From the NCBI GenBank assembly GCA_030374805.1, contig JARGSG010000068.1, forward strand, positions 1 through 64,000: DNA of 64,000 nucleotides, in the 5' to 3' direction. Position 1 is the first letter of the stretch; each line of letters begins with the position of its first letter. The stretch comes from Gracilaria gracilis. Lineage: Eukaryota > Rhodophyta > Florideophyceae > Gracilariales > Gracilariaceae. The notes below the pieces were generated by a model. It worked only from the letters and a program-made list of their open reading frames with translations, had not been told where the DNA came from and ran no database searches. The position numbers were made by a program, and so were the translations under genes. Positions 53,372-64,000 of this stretch are shown in pieces.

Positions 53372-53397
53372 GGTCTGCTGGCGGCGACCAGCAGACC
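53372..53397. repeat. Perfect 10-bp hairpin next to AATAAA
   Basis: GGTCTGCTGG-CGGCGA-CCAGCAGACC, immediately after AATAAA at 53,364-53,369. It lies about 110 bp upstream of a copia-like gag start, so it may be the polyadenylation hairpin of an LTR. A second inverted repeat (GTTCTGAC/GTCAGAAC) is at 53,128-53,162. Confidence 0.55.
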
Positions 53398-53505
53398 CTG
53401 GGAAGAGGCCCGAGCCAGAGAGACTTCTGAAGACTGCGCCCTTCTTGGTCCCCTGTACTTTTCCTTCCCGCGCGCGCTTCGTCTAAAGACCCTCTCCGCA
53501 ACGCG

Positions 53506-56500
53506 ATGCAGCAACCTGCACCAGTTATGGGCCAAGCGCGAGGATCATCAAAGCCTTTTGCTCCAACAGACCCTCCAGTATTGAATCCTGAAGTAGACTT
53601 GCAGGAATATCAAAGAGATGTTTCCTGTTGGGTGGAAACTATTCAAGTAGCCACCGAAAAGGGTACGGACAAACTGTACAAAACAGTTTTCGCTACTTTG
53701 GCAAGGCACTTATACGACCGTTGACTTTCTAGAGAGCAGAAATCTATTGTGGACAAAGCACAAGCAAAATAACTTTTTGGCTTCAAGGAAGAACACCAAA
53801 TTCAGGCCGTAAAGGAAATTGTGAAGCTCATCGCAGTGGATCCACCTATTGCTGTGGTCACACGTCTTACTTCATCATTTATCGAAGCCACTCAATGCCG
53901 CCGTCGCCTTAATGAAGACTTGAATGCTTTAGAGGTCTCGCTGCAGATCACCTCATGCATATTGGTCTATCTACATCGTCGGAAGTTAGCGAAGTTCTCA
54001 AAATAAGGTTGCTCAACAACTCCATGTTAAGTGAGGAGACGTTGACGAATGCCGAACTTCAATTCGTTGCCCTAGCAGAAGCTCGCCAGAAGGACCAACC
54101 GGAACCGGAAATATCCATCACAAAGAGTTCCCACGCTTCCACGTTGGAGTCCTTTCAGAAACTCGCTGATATCTTTAATTCCGATGGAGCCCTGCCGCAC
54201 CCCTCCGAGTACGCTAATACCGTTCGTTTCAAGGCTACAGACTAAGTGAACGGCAAAACATCTCTTCTGGTAGAGTTTTCAGACGTCATCGAGTACCGCA
54301 ACGAGCGTTCTGCAAACGAAAATCACGTGCGCGACTTGTCGTCGAGGAGCCAAGGTGCTAGCTCAACCTCAAAGACGCTGTCAGAGTTGGGCGCAATCTG
54401 AACTTCACCCCGAAAAAGGCCGACAAGTCGTACACTAAGGCTGACATAGACAACATGATTGGAGCGTGTGTAGGAAGCGCTCGAAGCCCATCAGAAGCGA
54501 GATGATTCTAGATCGAACCCCACTTTCTCCAGTACTGGAAAGGAAAACAGCAGTCATCACAACTCCTCCAAGGGCCGGAAGTTCAATAAGCGCCGGGCTT
54601 AACGCAAACCCGAATATTGTTATGATTGTGGCTCTAAAACGAACACCCGCGGAAGGCTCGACTGCCAAAAGCCTTCCATTCAGACAAAACGTCTTCGAAA
54701 GGAGGAGATCTCGCCTAAACCCGACAACAGCTCGAAGGACGACAAGGATTTTCAGAGAGGGTCCAACCCCACCCAGCGCAGTCATCTCTGACTGCTAGGG
54801 AAGGAGCCAATTCTGATATCCTCACATCTATTGCTGATCCAAATCCCATAGTCGATCCGGGTTGACCGAAGAGTGTTGGTGTAATATCGAAGATCTCACA
54901 TCTCTGAATATCCTTGGGAATCGATCTGATCCTAGATGAGCTCGACTGCGAACCATTTCTTCATGGTTTCCGGGAATCTTGCTCGGATCCTGCCCCGGAA
55001 TTCGCAATTTGGAAGTTCTCGAGCAAGGATGAGAACAGGCCCGCGCTTTCCGGCCTTCCAAAGACGGGAGTTGCAAAGGAAATAATAGCTGCATACCACT
55101 AAATGCCTGCTCGTCACGAGTTGCATGTAATCCTCCGTAGAAAAGATATCAAGCACATGCACAAGACCCTGCTCGATCCAGGGACCCCAGTCTACTTCTT
55201 CAAGAAAGTAACCAAAAGAGGTCAATGGTACTCAGGCTTTGTGAAAGAGATCTATGAGCATTAAGCCGTAATATCCTCCACAAAGAACCTCAAGGGCTAC
55301 AACTACACTGTAGCGTACGAGGACCTTCGCGTTCGGCCAAAGTCTGGTCTGCTCGAAGACATTGAACGCATAGAGCTTGGGTGGAGTAACATCCCGGAGG
55401 AGACCCGCCTGTTACCTGAGCCGTCCGATCAGGAGGACGAAACTCCCGCACCCTCGGAGCACCCTCTCGTTAAGATAACCGAAGAGGCCCCGCTGCTACA
55501 AGATGACCTCCATCTTGAATCAGATTTCTCGGAATGGAACGACCACCCTTCTAGTTCAGCATTCTTAGCTAAAGCCAATGTCGTGCGTCCCTCAACATGC
55601 CGTCAGAGGACATTGGTGAGGCCATCTCGCTGGACCAAACCCCATCTCACGCATCCCTGAAATCTACCAAACAGCCCATACTCCACGACCTCTTCAAACA
55701 GTTGGGAATGACACCCTTTTGGAACACAAGCTCCAATGCGTGCCAAGGTGGCTCCTAAACGAAGAAATAGCGAAGGAGAAGCAATGTTATGCGGAGCGTG
55801 ACGCGTATAAAGCCCTTTCAGTACGATCTCTTCCCAAAGACGCGAACCTCATCTCGTCGCATCATTTGTTTGTAAATTAGGCACGACAGCGAGAGCAACA
55901 CTCTAAAGCTGAAGTGCGGCCTCGTCCCACATGGCAACAAAGACTTGGAAAAGAACACGCTTCGTACCGACTCCTTCAACGCTTAATTCGCAACCATCCG
56001 TCGTGTTCATTCCTTAGCAGCGCTCTTCCACTTGAGCATAGCATCCCTCGATGTCAAATCTGCGCCACGTCAAGAGAGAGAGCTAAAGGGGGATATATTC
56101 ATGCGCCCACCGAAGGGATGGTCGCCGTACGTTGACGAGGTGTGGAACTTCTAGCCCCTGCATATGGACTTATAGAGTCAGGAAGACTCTGGCATCTGTC
56201 CGTTGAAGAATTGCTCATTGAGTCCGGGTTCAGGGCAGTTCCTGGAATACCCCAGCTCTTCATGCTTTGGGAGTTCGGGAGGCCAGTTCTAATGCTTGCA
56301 AAAATGGTCGGGGACATGATCCTCACAGGAAACCCTGTTCGTCCCCGACAATTTCGGAACGAAATCTCGGATAAGTTCGACGTAGGACGGTTTAACGACG
56401 GACGCGATATCGTCTTCAACCGCCTAATCATCAAACAGCTTCCCGACTTCTCAATAACCTTAATCATGCAAGAATTCTTTTCTTCCATCAAACCCATTCA

Positions 56501-57216
56501 ACTGTCACACACACGCAAGAATGAGAACGATGCAAAGTGTACTGGTGAATAGTTAAGGAAGTTCCAGAGCCTAACGGGGAATTTGAACTTTCTTGGACAT
56601 GGAATACTTCCCTAAACTTCTCTAATTGCAAGCAAACTACAGCAAGATGTGGCTCACCTCAAAGTGTCTCACATTTTCCAGCGTAACCAAGCCCAGGCGC
56701 ATGTGAAATCCCTATCGCCGACCCTCCTTTACAGAGCAGGTGCATGTCTATTTTCCGCCAACTCATTCCCAGTACACGTTCTGGCATTCAGCAACGCAGC
56801 ATCGGGAACAACATCCTGTGGGCAAACCGGATCATTATGTAAGCTATTCTTCAATGGTAACAATCAAGTGAATTTCCACGTCGTTGATTGGAGCAGTTCT
56901 AAACAAAGCAGGGTATCCTTCTCCTTTGCTGGCGCTGAAATAATTGCAGCAGCCCGTATAGGGGACCGAGCAATCCATCTCCCAGAGAAATTACCTCTGA
57001 TACGGATCAGACAGGGAGAGCAAGAAAACCTAACCCCCGAATGCTTGTAGACTCATATGGTCTGTATAGTACCATCTCTACTCTGCACGAACAGAGAGAT
57101 TTTCGTTTGCGCCCTACCGTCGCTCGCAAGCGTGATTCGTTCAAGTCCCACGAGATAAACTCACTCGAATGGATCCCTGGTCCCAGGAACCCCGCGGGCT
57201 CTCTCACCAAAAATTA
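53506..57216 (+). pseudogene. Ty1/copia-type retrotransposon remnant
   Basis: Gag-like start at ATG 53,506 (PVLNPEVDLQEYQRDVSCWV), then many stops and shifts. The RT part is readable: NLISSHHLFVN (55,848), KCGLVPHGNKDLEKNTLRTD (55,911), LAPAYGLIESGRLWHLSVEE (56,145), and AKMVGDMILTG (56,300), where the catalytic VDD has become VGD. RNase H: LAFSNAASGTTSCGQTGSLC (56,780) and HVVDWSSSKQSRVSFSFAGA (56,880). The frame ends LEWIPGPRNPAGSLTKN at about 57,166-57,216, the usual copia end. The order (integrase region before RT) and motifs give the superfamily. It is inactive. Confidence 0.8.
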
Positions 57217-57317
57217 ACCCGCTCGGATTCAAGAAGCTCAAAATCATCCTCAGCGATGGAATCCTTCTTCAGGACGTTTTAGATTGCAGAGATTTGGCTT
57301 TAATGGACCTCTTTGCC

Positions 57318-58720
57318 TTACTTCGTTCTTAACTTGCGCGCCCTCCTCCGCGCTCTGCGGTGGGAACCATTCGTAGACTTCTTGTTAGACCTCTTTGGCT
57401 CTTTCACTTCCCGTATTTCGAGAACTATTTCGAAATTGCAGGGATCCCCCACGCAGCACAGGACTGCTTGCCAGCACAGCCGAAAAGGGAATTGCTCTAC
57501 CGTATCAAGAATCAACTGACGGCGAGCGTCAATGCAGACAACATGATCTACCTGACATCCGCGTAGTCCAAAGAAGTATACCCCGCGCTTTCGCGACACC
57601 AGCCACTGTACTTTGCACTTCCATTGTCGGGCATCAATATGCACCCTTTCAAGCACAACATATTTTATATGCTCATTCGTCCACGCTGCCCCAGTGCTAA
57701 ACGATAGCATGATAGGCAATAATGTCTTCAGCAATTTCTGCTCTGCATAATCCTCGTTGATCACCTTAGCAACAGCGTTTGCGATAGATGCCTGCAGACA
57801 CACATCGTTTGTGTTGCACACGCGCATACTTTCCTCGTTCCCTAAGAAAGCTATTGTATGCCTCGTTGCTTCTCGGGCACCGGGACTTGAAACCCGTACA
57901 GGGACCATAGGATTCTGAGTTCAATAAGCGCCAAGCGCATCAATGACGAGCGGCCCCGCCTTCCCCTTCATTTTCCACGAGTCCGTGAGAGAATCAACTC
58001 CAAAGCGCAGCTTATTCTACCATTTTGTAGCCCCTGATAGCTCAGGGCATTAGCCAGTCCCAAGCCGCCCAATGTGTGCAACTGCACTTCGTGCCATCCA
58101 CATACGGGCTCATCATCGTTAGGCGCATAATACCGCTGACCCTTCACACGTTGGACTCCGTCACGTGACCGAAGAACGGTGTCATTCGGCACAACAATTA
58201 CTGGGTCAACCGCCCACTCCTTGCCAGAGCCGGCGTCGAAATATAAGCCCAGCCGCTCCGCGTCCTCATGACTTAGACTCCTACCAGGCCAATCGCGGCA
58301 CCATTCCGCAATCGACCTCCCCGCGAATCGTTGAAGCCGATCGAGAGACATCGTCTTGTCGCTACCGTCGCAGTGCTCTACAAGGAACCGGATACGCCCA
58401 TTCACATCTACTCACGAGATGCTAATCATTGCTGGCAAAACCCATCCATCGCCTCCAAGTTCCTGATCGACACCCCACGCGGAGGGGTACGTGGTTCTTT
58501 GTGCTCGCTCAAACCGCCGAAGGTGTATTTTCTCAATCTCTTTGTATCCTTCATGGGCAGCAAATTGACCTACACCCTCTCTTTTCTTCGGTTGATACCC
58601 TCCAGAACGCCACAGAACCCGCCTTTCGATCGAGTCAATTTTGTACTCATTCCGTCGGATACGTTTCTACAAAGACCACATATGCGATCTCAATGCGCAT
58701 TTTTACTACGGAATCTGCGA
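57318..58720 (-). pseudogene. Unidentified broken ORF, cysteine-peptidase-like motif
   Basis: Read leftward: a segment YKIDSIERRVLWRSGGYQPK (about 58,690) runs in one frame to a stop near 58,415. It continues in the same frame as VNGRIRFLVEHCDGSDKTMS to 57,968, then shifts frame to 57,318. The last part has NDVCLQASIANAVAKV (Cys plus NA) and, about 90 residues later, CQVDHVVCIDARRQLILDT (His, then Asp). This order resembles the Cys-His-Asp layout of papain-fold peptidases. The family is not recognised. The context is exclusively TE remnants, so a TE protein is likely. Confidence 0.35.
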
Positions 58721-58903
58721 CCGGCGCGCCAACGGGCTGCTCTCTCGACATATACTCCAACAAGTACAACAAGTGAAAGCTGTAGTTGGATGCTGGCCCC
58801 GCCCGATCAATAGATCGTTGAACCCAGAAGAACAAGAAGTCCCAACGACGAAGCCCGACCCGATCAATCAGCAGACGTTTCAAGTTTTCAAGAGCAGCTC
58901 ACT

Positions 58904-61900
58904 GTGCTGCAAGCAACAGTCCCGCAACAGGCCGATCTCATCTGGACTCTCCAGACTCAGTTACAGAACGGGAACAGCACTACTGGAAGACAGTCTAACT
59001 CCACAACTAGTGCTTTGAAGTACCCAACAGTTCCTAATTTCGAAGTAAATGTTGCAGACCGCAAGTCCGAACGTGTGCAAGGCTTCATTTACTGTATCAA
59101 GAAAAATGGAACTTTGTGTAACTACTCAGAGGCAAAAATGGTAGCCTTGGCTGAATGTCACTCGCAAAACTGAGCAGCGTCGTGGATGCTTGGACGTGAA
59201 CACGAAAACCAGAAGCCGGAGACCCTCGAAGAATTGAGACAAGCAATGGTTCGCGAATTTGTTCCAACGAACGAAATAGCAGCGGCCCGTGAGAAGTTGA
59301 TGGATATCAAATCGAAATATTCTAAAGACCTCAACGAGCACATTGCAAGTTTCGAAGACTTGGAGTCGTTGTGTGGTACACCAACGAATTAAGCGAGCAT
59401 TTACTTTTCCAATAGCCTGCTCAAGTCCTACAAGGCAAAGTTTGCCGAACGTTTCCCAGACTCTCAACCCATCGACCGCATAGGTCGCTAGAGTATTCAT
59501 AGAGCATATGACTGCACCAGGACATTGGAACTTTCCATGAAGTTAAGTGGCGAATCCCAGAAAATACAAGTGGCGACAACAAGGGATACGAGAGTAAAAA
59601 GAATAAGAGAGTAGAACGGTACTCAGACCCAAAGAGGGACTCAAAAGCTTGGAAGTATGACAACGCTGTCTGCTGGGGTCCCGCAAAGAAAAGTAAAAAC
59701 ACGCTGTAAAGAAGGAAAGACAGATGTTTTACTTGTAGGCGAAAGGGCTGGAGTGACCCTGATAATCCTTGGCGCATGAACGGAAAATGTCGAGAGAACT
59801 CGAACTCACAAAACGAGTAACGCCATCCAGTCGTGTGGCTCCTGAAAATATCAGTGAGATGCCTCGCCTCTCTGCCCTAAACCTGGCGGAGGAAGATAAC
59901 TGGATGTACGACGAAACTTATCGCGGCCACCCAGTTCGTGTGGGTGTAGATTCTCTTCCCTCTCATAATTTTATGGCAATGGAAACTGCTAAGAAATTTA
60001 ATCTTGGCGTTGAGAACAGGCAAAATGTCGAGGTTGAACTTGGAGATGGAATACAAAGATTAATATCTGGAAAACTGACTGCAGTGCTAAATATCAATGG
60101 ATATTTGTGAAGAGAGAGTTTGTTCCTTATTGATATGCAGAACAAAGAAAGTACTCCAGTACCCATTTTAGGACGATCATGGTTGAAGAAGCAGAATCGG
60201 AACATCAAGTGGTCAAATAATGCTTTGAAATCAACTCGACAGAGTGGATCGATGGTTATGGTTCGGCCAAGAATCACCAAGAACTCCAGAAACACGAAAA
60301 TGTTGAAGAAAATGTCATTCAAGAAACGAGCATGAGTATTGAAGAAGGGCAACTGTGAGTTGTACATGGCACGAAATGCCCAACAAAGCCCACCACAATT
60401 CAAGAAATTAGAGCGTGAGAAGAACTTCAAAGACGTGCTTACCGAGTACCAAGATATTTTTCGGGAAGAATTGTCTGAAGAGCTACCACCAACCCGAGGA
60501 ATGGAGTTCGGAATTAACCTCACACCTGGGGAGCCTCCTCCAGTAAGACCAGGGATTCGACTATCCCGGAAAGAACTGAAAGAATTGAAGATGCAAATTC
60601 AGAAATACCTCGTAAAAAGGCTTCTTCGTCCGTCTTCATCACCATTTGGGACTCCTCTCTTCTTTATAAAGAAGAAAAACGGAGACTTGCGTATGGTTGC
60701 GACTACAGGGCTTAAATAGGATTACAATTCCCGATGCAAGCCCAATTCCCTTGATAGACGAGACGATTGATCAGGTCGCAATGGCAAGTATATTCTCACA
60801 ACTCGATCTCATTTGGGGATATCACCAGATGCGATTGAAGGGGGAAGAATGTCACAAGACTGCGATAAGAACAAGGTTTGGCTCATTCTAGTGGCGGGTT
60901 CTTTGTTTCGGACTAACTAATGCCCCAGCGGCGTTTTCCCGCCCACTGGCTACTTTGTTTTAAGACCTTCTGGGAGAATGAATGGTACTGTATCTTGATG
61001 ACATTTTAATATAAAGTAGATCTGTTGCGGAACCTCTACAGCATCTGAGACGTGTATTTGAACTTCTACGGAGGCACAAACTGTACTTAAGACCGAGCGA
61101 GTGTGCCTTTAGACTAGAAGAAGTCGAGTACTTGGGATTCAAAGTGAATTCTGAAGGAATTAGGACGCAGAACAGATTGGTGAAATCCATTCAAGACTGG
61201 CCTAAGCCAAGGAGTTTCAAGGAAGTGCAGAGGTTTCTAGGCCTCGCCAACTTCTACAGACGATTCATGAAGAACTTCGCTGGCGTTGTATTACAGTTAA
61301 CCCATTTGGTTCGGCAGAAACAATTCAGTTTGAGCGAAGTAGAAGAGAAGGATTTTCTACAAAAACGTTTGTCATAACGACAGACGCTTCTAAGTGCGCC
61401 GTGGGCGCAACTTTAGAACAAGATGGACATCCGGTTGCGTATCTCTTACAACGGTTATCAGAGACAGAAACCAGATGGGATACAGGAGACTAAGTACTTC
61501 TAGCAGTAATGATTGCACTGCGAACATGAGCTGTGTATCTGCGAGACAGACAATTCATTCCCAGAACAGATCATGAGCCTATCAAATACCTACAGTCGAA
61601 GACGAAATTGACTGGTAGACAGATGAGATGGATTGATGAACTACAGAGCTACAATTACGTCTTCGAACATCTATGCGGCTCGAAGAACGGGGCTGCGGAT
61701 GCCCTTAGCAGGATAGTGGAGAGGTCATTGTTTTTGAACCCATTAAGGTTACAAGACCGTACCCTTTTACAAAGGATCCATAGAAGTTACGCCAGTTACC
61801 AGTGGTCGAGAGAGCTTATTGCGGGGATTTCAGGAAGAGGACCACAGCATTCCAAGAAAGTGCGAATGTATGGATACAACTACACATTGGAGAACGGAAA

Positions 61901-62300
61901 CCTCTACTGCACAGCGACAGGAACGAAGAGATTATATGTACCAGTGACAGGAAATCTACGAAAAGATTTCATCGCGGAAGTACATACCGGTCCTCATTTT
62001 AGAGTTTAGAAAACCTTCTTCCAGTGTACAAGATCGTACTACTGGAAAGGTATGTATAACGATGTGGTCAATTACGTTGAATCGTGTCTTATATGCCAAC
62101 AGAATAAGGAAGAACGCGCCAAAGAGAAAGGAATGTTGCAACCACACAAAATCCCAGAACACTGTTGGGACGTGTTGAGAATGGATTTCTTAACTGACTT
62201 CCCCATCTCCGAGAAAGGCAATAACTCTGTGTTTGTCAACGTCACAAAACTCTCGAAACGCGCCCTTTTCATCCCTACGAATAAGCGAATCACATCAGGC
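58904..62300 (+). pseudogene. Ty3/gypsy retrotransposon remnant (gag to integrase)
   Basis: Gag: ELRQAMVREFVPTNEIAAAR (59,240). Protease-like: VRVGVDSLPSHNFMAMETAK (59,938), with DSLPS in place of the DSGAS motif, and ILGRSWLKKQ (60,165). RT: FKDVLTEYQDIFREELSEEL (60,427), LFFIKKKNGDLRMV (60,660) and the intact YLDD box (about 60,990). RNase H: TTDASKCAVGATLEQDGHPV (61,380). Integrase zinc finger: YVESCLICQQNK (62,078), then LRMDFLTDFPISEKGNNSVF. At least ten stops or frame changes. It ends inside the integrase core at about 62,300, where a second gypsy element in opposite orientation begins. Confidence 0.8.
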
Positions 62301-63874
62301 GTTAGGAAGATTTTGTGTGATTCAACTTGTGCGGGAGGTCCAGAGGAGAGCGATGTTCGGAAGATGTCCAGGTGTTCCTGTACAACTGTGTTAAGCAGGG
62401 TGGAATCTTTCTCCGACATGCCACTCTCGATTGCAGTTCGTATCATGCTTTCTGCAGCGGCACGAATGTCTTCGTGCTGATCAGAATCGACAGAATCGAG
62501 AAGTGATGGGCCTGGAAACAGGTCTTCGCCACGCCGTGCGGTGTCGTAGATGACTCGTGGGCGGTTTGTAGCTGGGGTTGTTCGCTCTGGAGTTGGAGAT
62601 GTACCCTTCAAGGGTGCAATCATTAAACGGCTAACTTATCCAGTGTCAATAGTTGAAGTCAGGTTATCCACTTTGGTGCAGTCTGATACATTCAAAGCAA
62701 ATCTGTTATTATCAAACAGAGTATGCGTGTCGACGTTCAAATGATGCAAAATAGGACGGCCGCTGAGAAGGTTTTTGCAGGCCAAGTCATCGTCGGCTAC
62801 CAAAAATGACATGTTCATAAGAGCGGGATTTCCCAAAGCTAGGTGCAGAATCGTTCGCGGCACTGTCCAGGTCCTCGAGAAGCTGAAATGTTCTGCGGCT
62901 TGTCCAGTTCCTTTCTTGAGGACCACAGCAAGCTTCGTTGTCTTGATTGCTGTGAGTTTGCCAATTTCCTTCAGGGCCACTGCTTCTGCGATTCGGGGGG
63001 AAATGATGCTATCGTCGCTTCCGTCATCGCATCTGCCAGTTGAATTAATTGATGTCATTCCGTCAGAAACAGTGACGAAACAGCTGGGCGTATCATTCTG
63101 CTCTGCTGGTTTCAAACGACCGACGGTTCCTGATTTGCTCTGGGCCGCCTTAGCTTCCTGCAATCTCGTGGACCTGGATAGTGCGTCGGCAGCCTTCTTC
63201 GCCGCCAATTCAGACTTTAGAGCGTTCTTCTCGGCCTCAGTAACCTTTGGGCCGTCGTCAATCCAGTGTCGTTCACTGGTGCGCTTGCATGGAGGGTGCG
63301 GACATGGCGGTGGGGGTCTTGTTGAGCTATCATTCCGCTTGGAAACAGCTTGGGTAGAAACTTCTTCAAGATCTCTTGCAGCGGTAGAGTCATTCTAGTG
63401 CGTTGAAGATGCTTTGCGCGGCTTCTGACTCTTGGACTTGGGCGGTGGCTCGTTGTCAATTATCTGAAAGGCATCAGCCACTACCATAGCGTGCTTCATG
63501 AACTCCTTCCAGTTCTTCCTGAAGTTCTTCCTGTACGCGGAGTGAGTGAGTTCAAGGTCGTTTTACAGACGTTGTTGTAAAGCACGAGGGCGCACGGGGG
63601 ATACCAGATGCTTGACTGTGAGTTTGAGGTGATCATTCATGACCCAAATCAAGCCATTCGTACGCAGAGTGGAGACGTAAGAGGTGAACAATTGATTCAT
63701 TCGCGAGCGTGAAGATATGTCCGTCATGTCCATCGATACTTCTCTCCTGATGATTGTGTCGATGCTTGAAAGCGTCATCACGTTCTTGTCTTCTTCAGCT
63801 TCGGATTCCAAATATGCCCGTAACTTGTCGACTGTGATCTCATCGACGGTATTCACTCCAGAAATGTAGTACAA
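62301..63874 (-). pseudogene. Second Ty3/gypsy remnant (gag, protease, start of RT), continues off the window
   Basis: Gag: VDEITVDKLRAYLESEAEED (63,845) continuing to 63,563. Protease-like frame 62,636-63,208 has GRCDDGSDDSIISPRIAEAV in place of the usual DTGAD/S region, and LACKNLLSGRPILHHLNVDT. RT N-terminal region: LNTVVQEHLDIFRTSLSSGP (about 62,400). It stops at about 62,300 against the plus-strand element. Its gag family differs from that of the other gypsy copies here. The 5' end (LTR) would be beyond 64,000. Confidence 0.7.
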
Positions 63875-64000
63875 CTCGATCGAGGATTGTAGCCACTCGG
63901 GATCAACACAGTACCAAAGGTTGACTGGGCGAACAGGTTCAGTCGTGGTTGAATCTACTACTGCAAGTTGCAGAGCTCTGGCTTTGACTTATTTCGCATA

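Overview
The window is nuclear DNA from a eukaryote with large amounts of transposable-element sequence and compact, mostly intronless genes. TATA-like boxes lie roughly 90-160 bp upstream of several start codons. The gene set (Sel1-repeat protein, TIR-NB-ARC-WD40 receptor, PIF/Harbinger, piggyBac-like, MULE, Ty3/gypsy and Ty1/copia elements, a Raptor-like sequence) fits a multicellular red alga of the Chondrus type. That assignment is an inference from architecture; no diagnostic marker gene is present.

Layout. 1-2 kb: no convincing gene. 2.1-3.9 kb: intact Sel1/TPR-like protein. 5.0-5.8 kb: secreted protein A. 8.6-9.0 kb: secreted cysteine-rich peptide. 9.9-25.6 kb: paralogue B of protein A, split into three pieces by two separate insertions. 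The first (10,573-19,726) is a 9.15-kb PIF/Harbinger-like transposon with 28-bp perfect terminal inverted repeats and an AAT target duplication. It encodes a DDE transposase at one end and a Myb/SANT-type protein at the other, and between them carries a decayed copy of a Raptor-like gene (the TORC1 scaffold). The second (19,835-25,487) is a Ty3/gypsy LTR retrotransposon with 457/461-bp LTRs and a TGAAG target duplication. 27.5-28.1 kb: secreted basic protein. 29.3-33.4 kb: TIR-NB-ARC-WD40 STAND receptor with two frameshifts. 34.6-37.5 kb: piggyBac-like transposase with an internal nuclease-like region and a C-terminal zinc finger. 38-64 kb: almost entirely broken mobile elements on both strands. 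These are a retroelement gag-like ORF, a Ty3/gypsy pol 3' half, a Myb/SANT-like TE accessory gene, a MULE transposase C-terminus, two Ty1/copia remnants, an unidentified peptidase-like ORF, and two Ty3/gypsy remnants that abut head-on at about 62.3 kb.

How the pieces relate. Genes A and B, with their 5' flanks, belong to a local segmental duplication, and A serves as the intact template that reveals the two insertions in B. The Harbinger-like element has the two-protein composition known for that superfamily plus a large host-gene cargo. The many frameshifts in otherwise readable domains mean most mobile-element proteins here cannot be made as they stand. Some single-base breaks lie in homopolymers and could be assembly errors.
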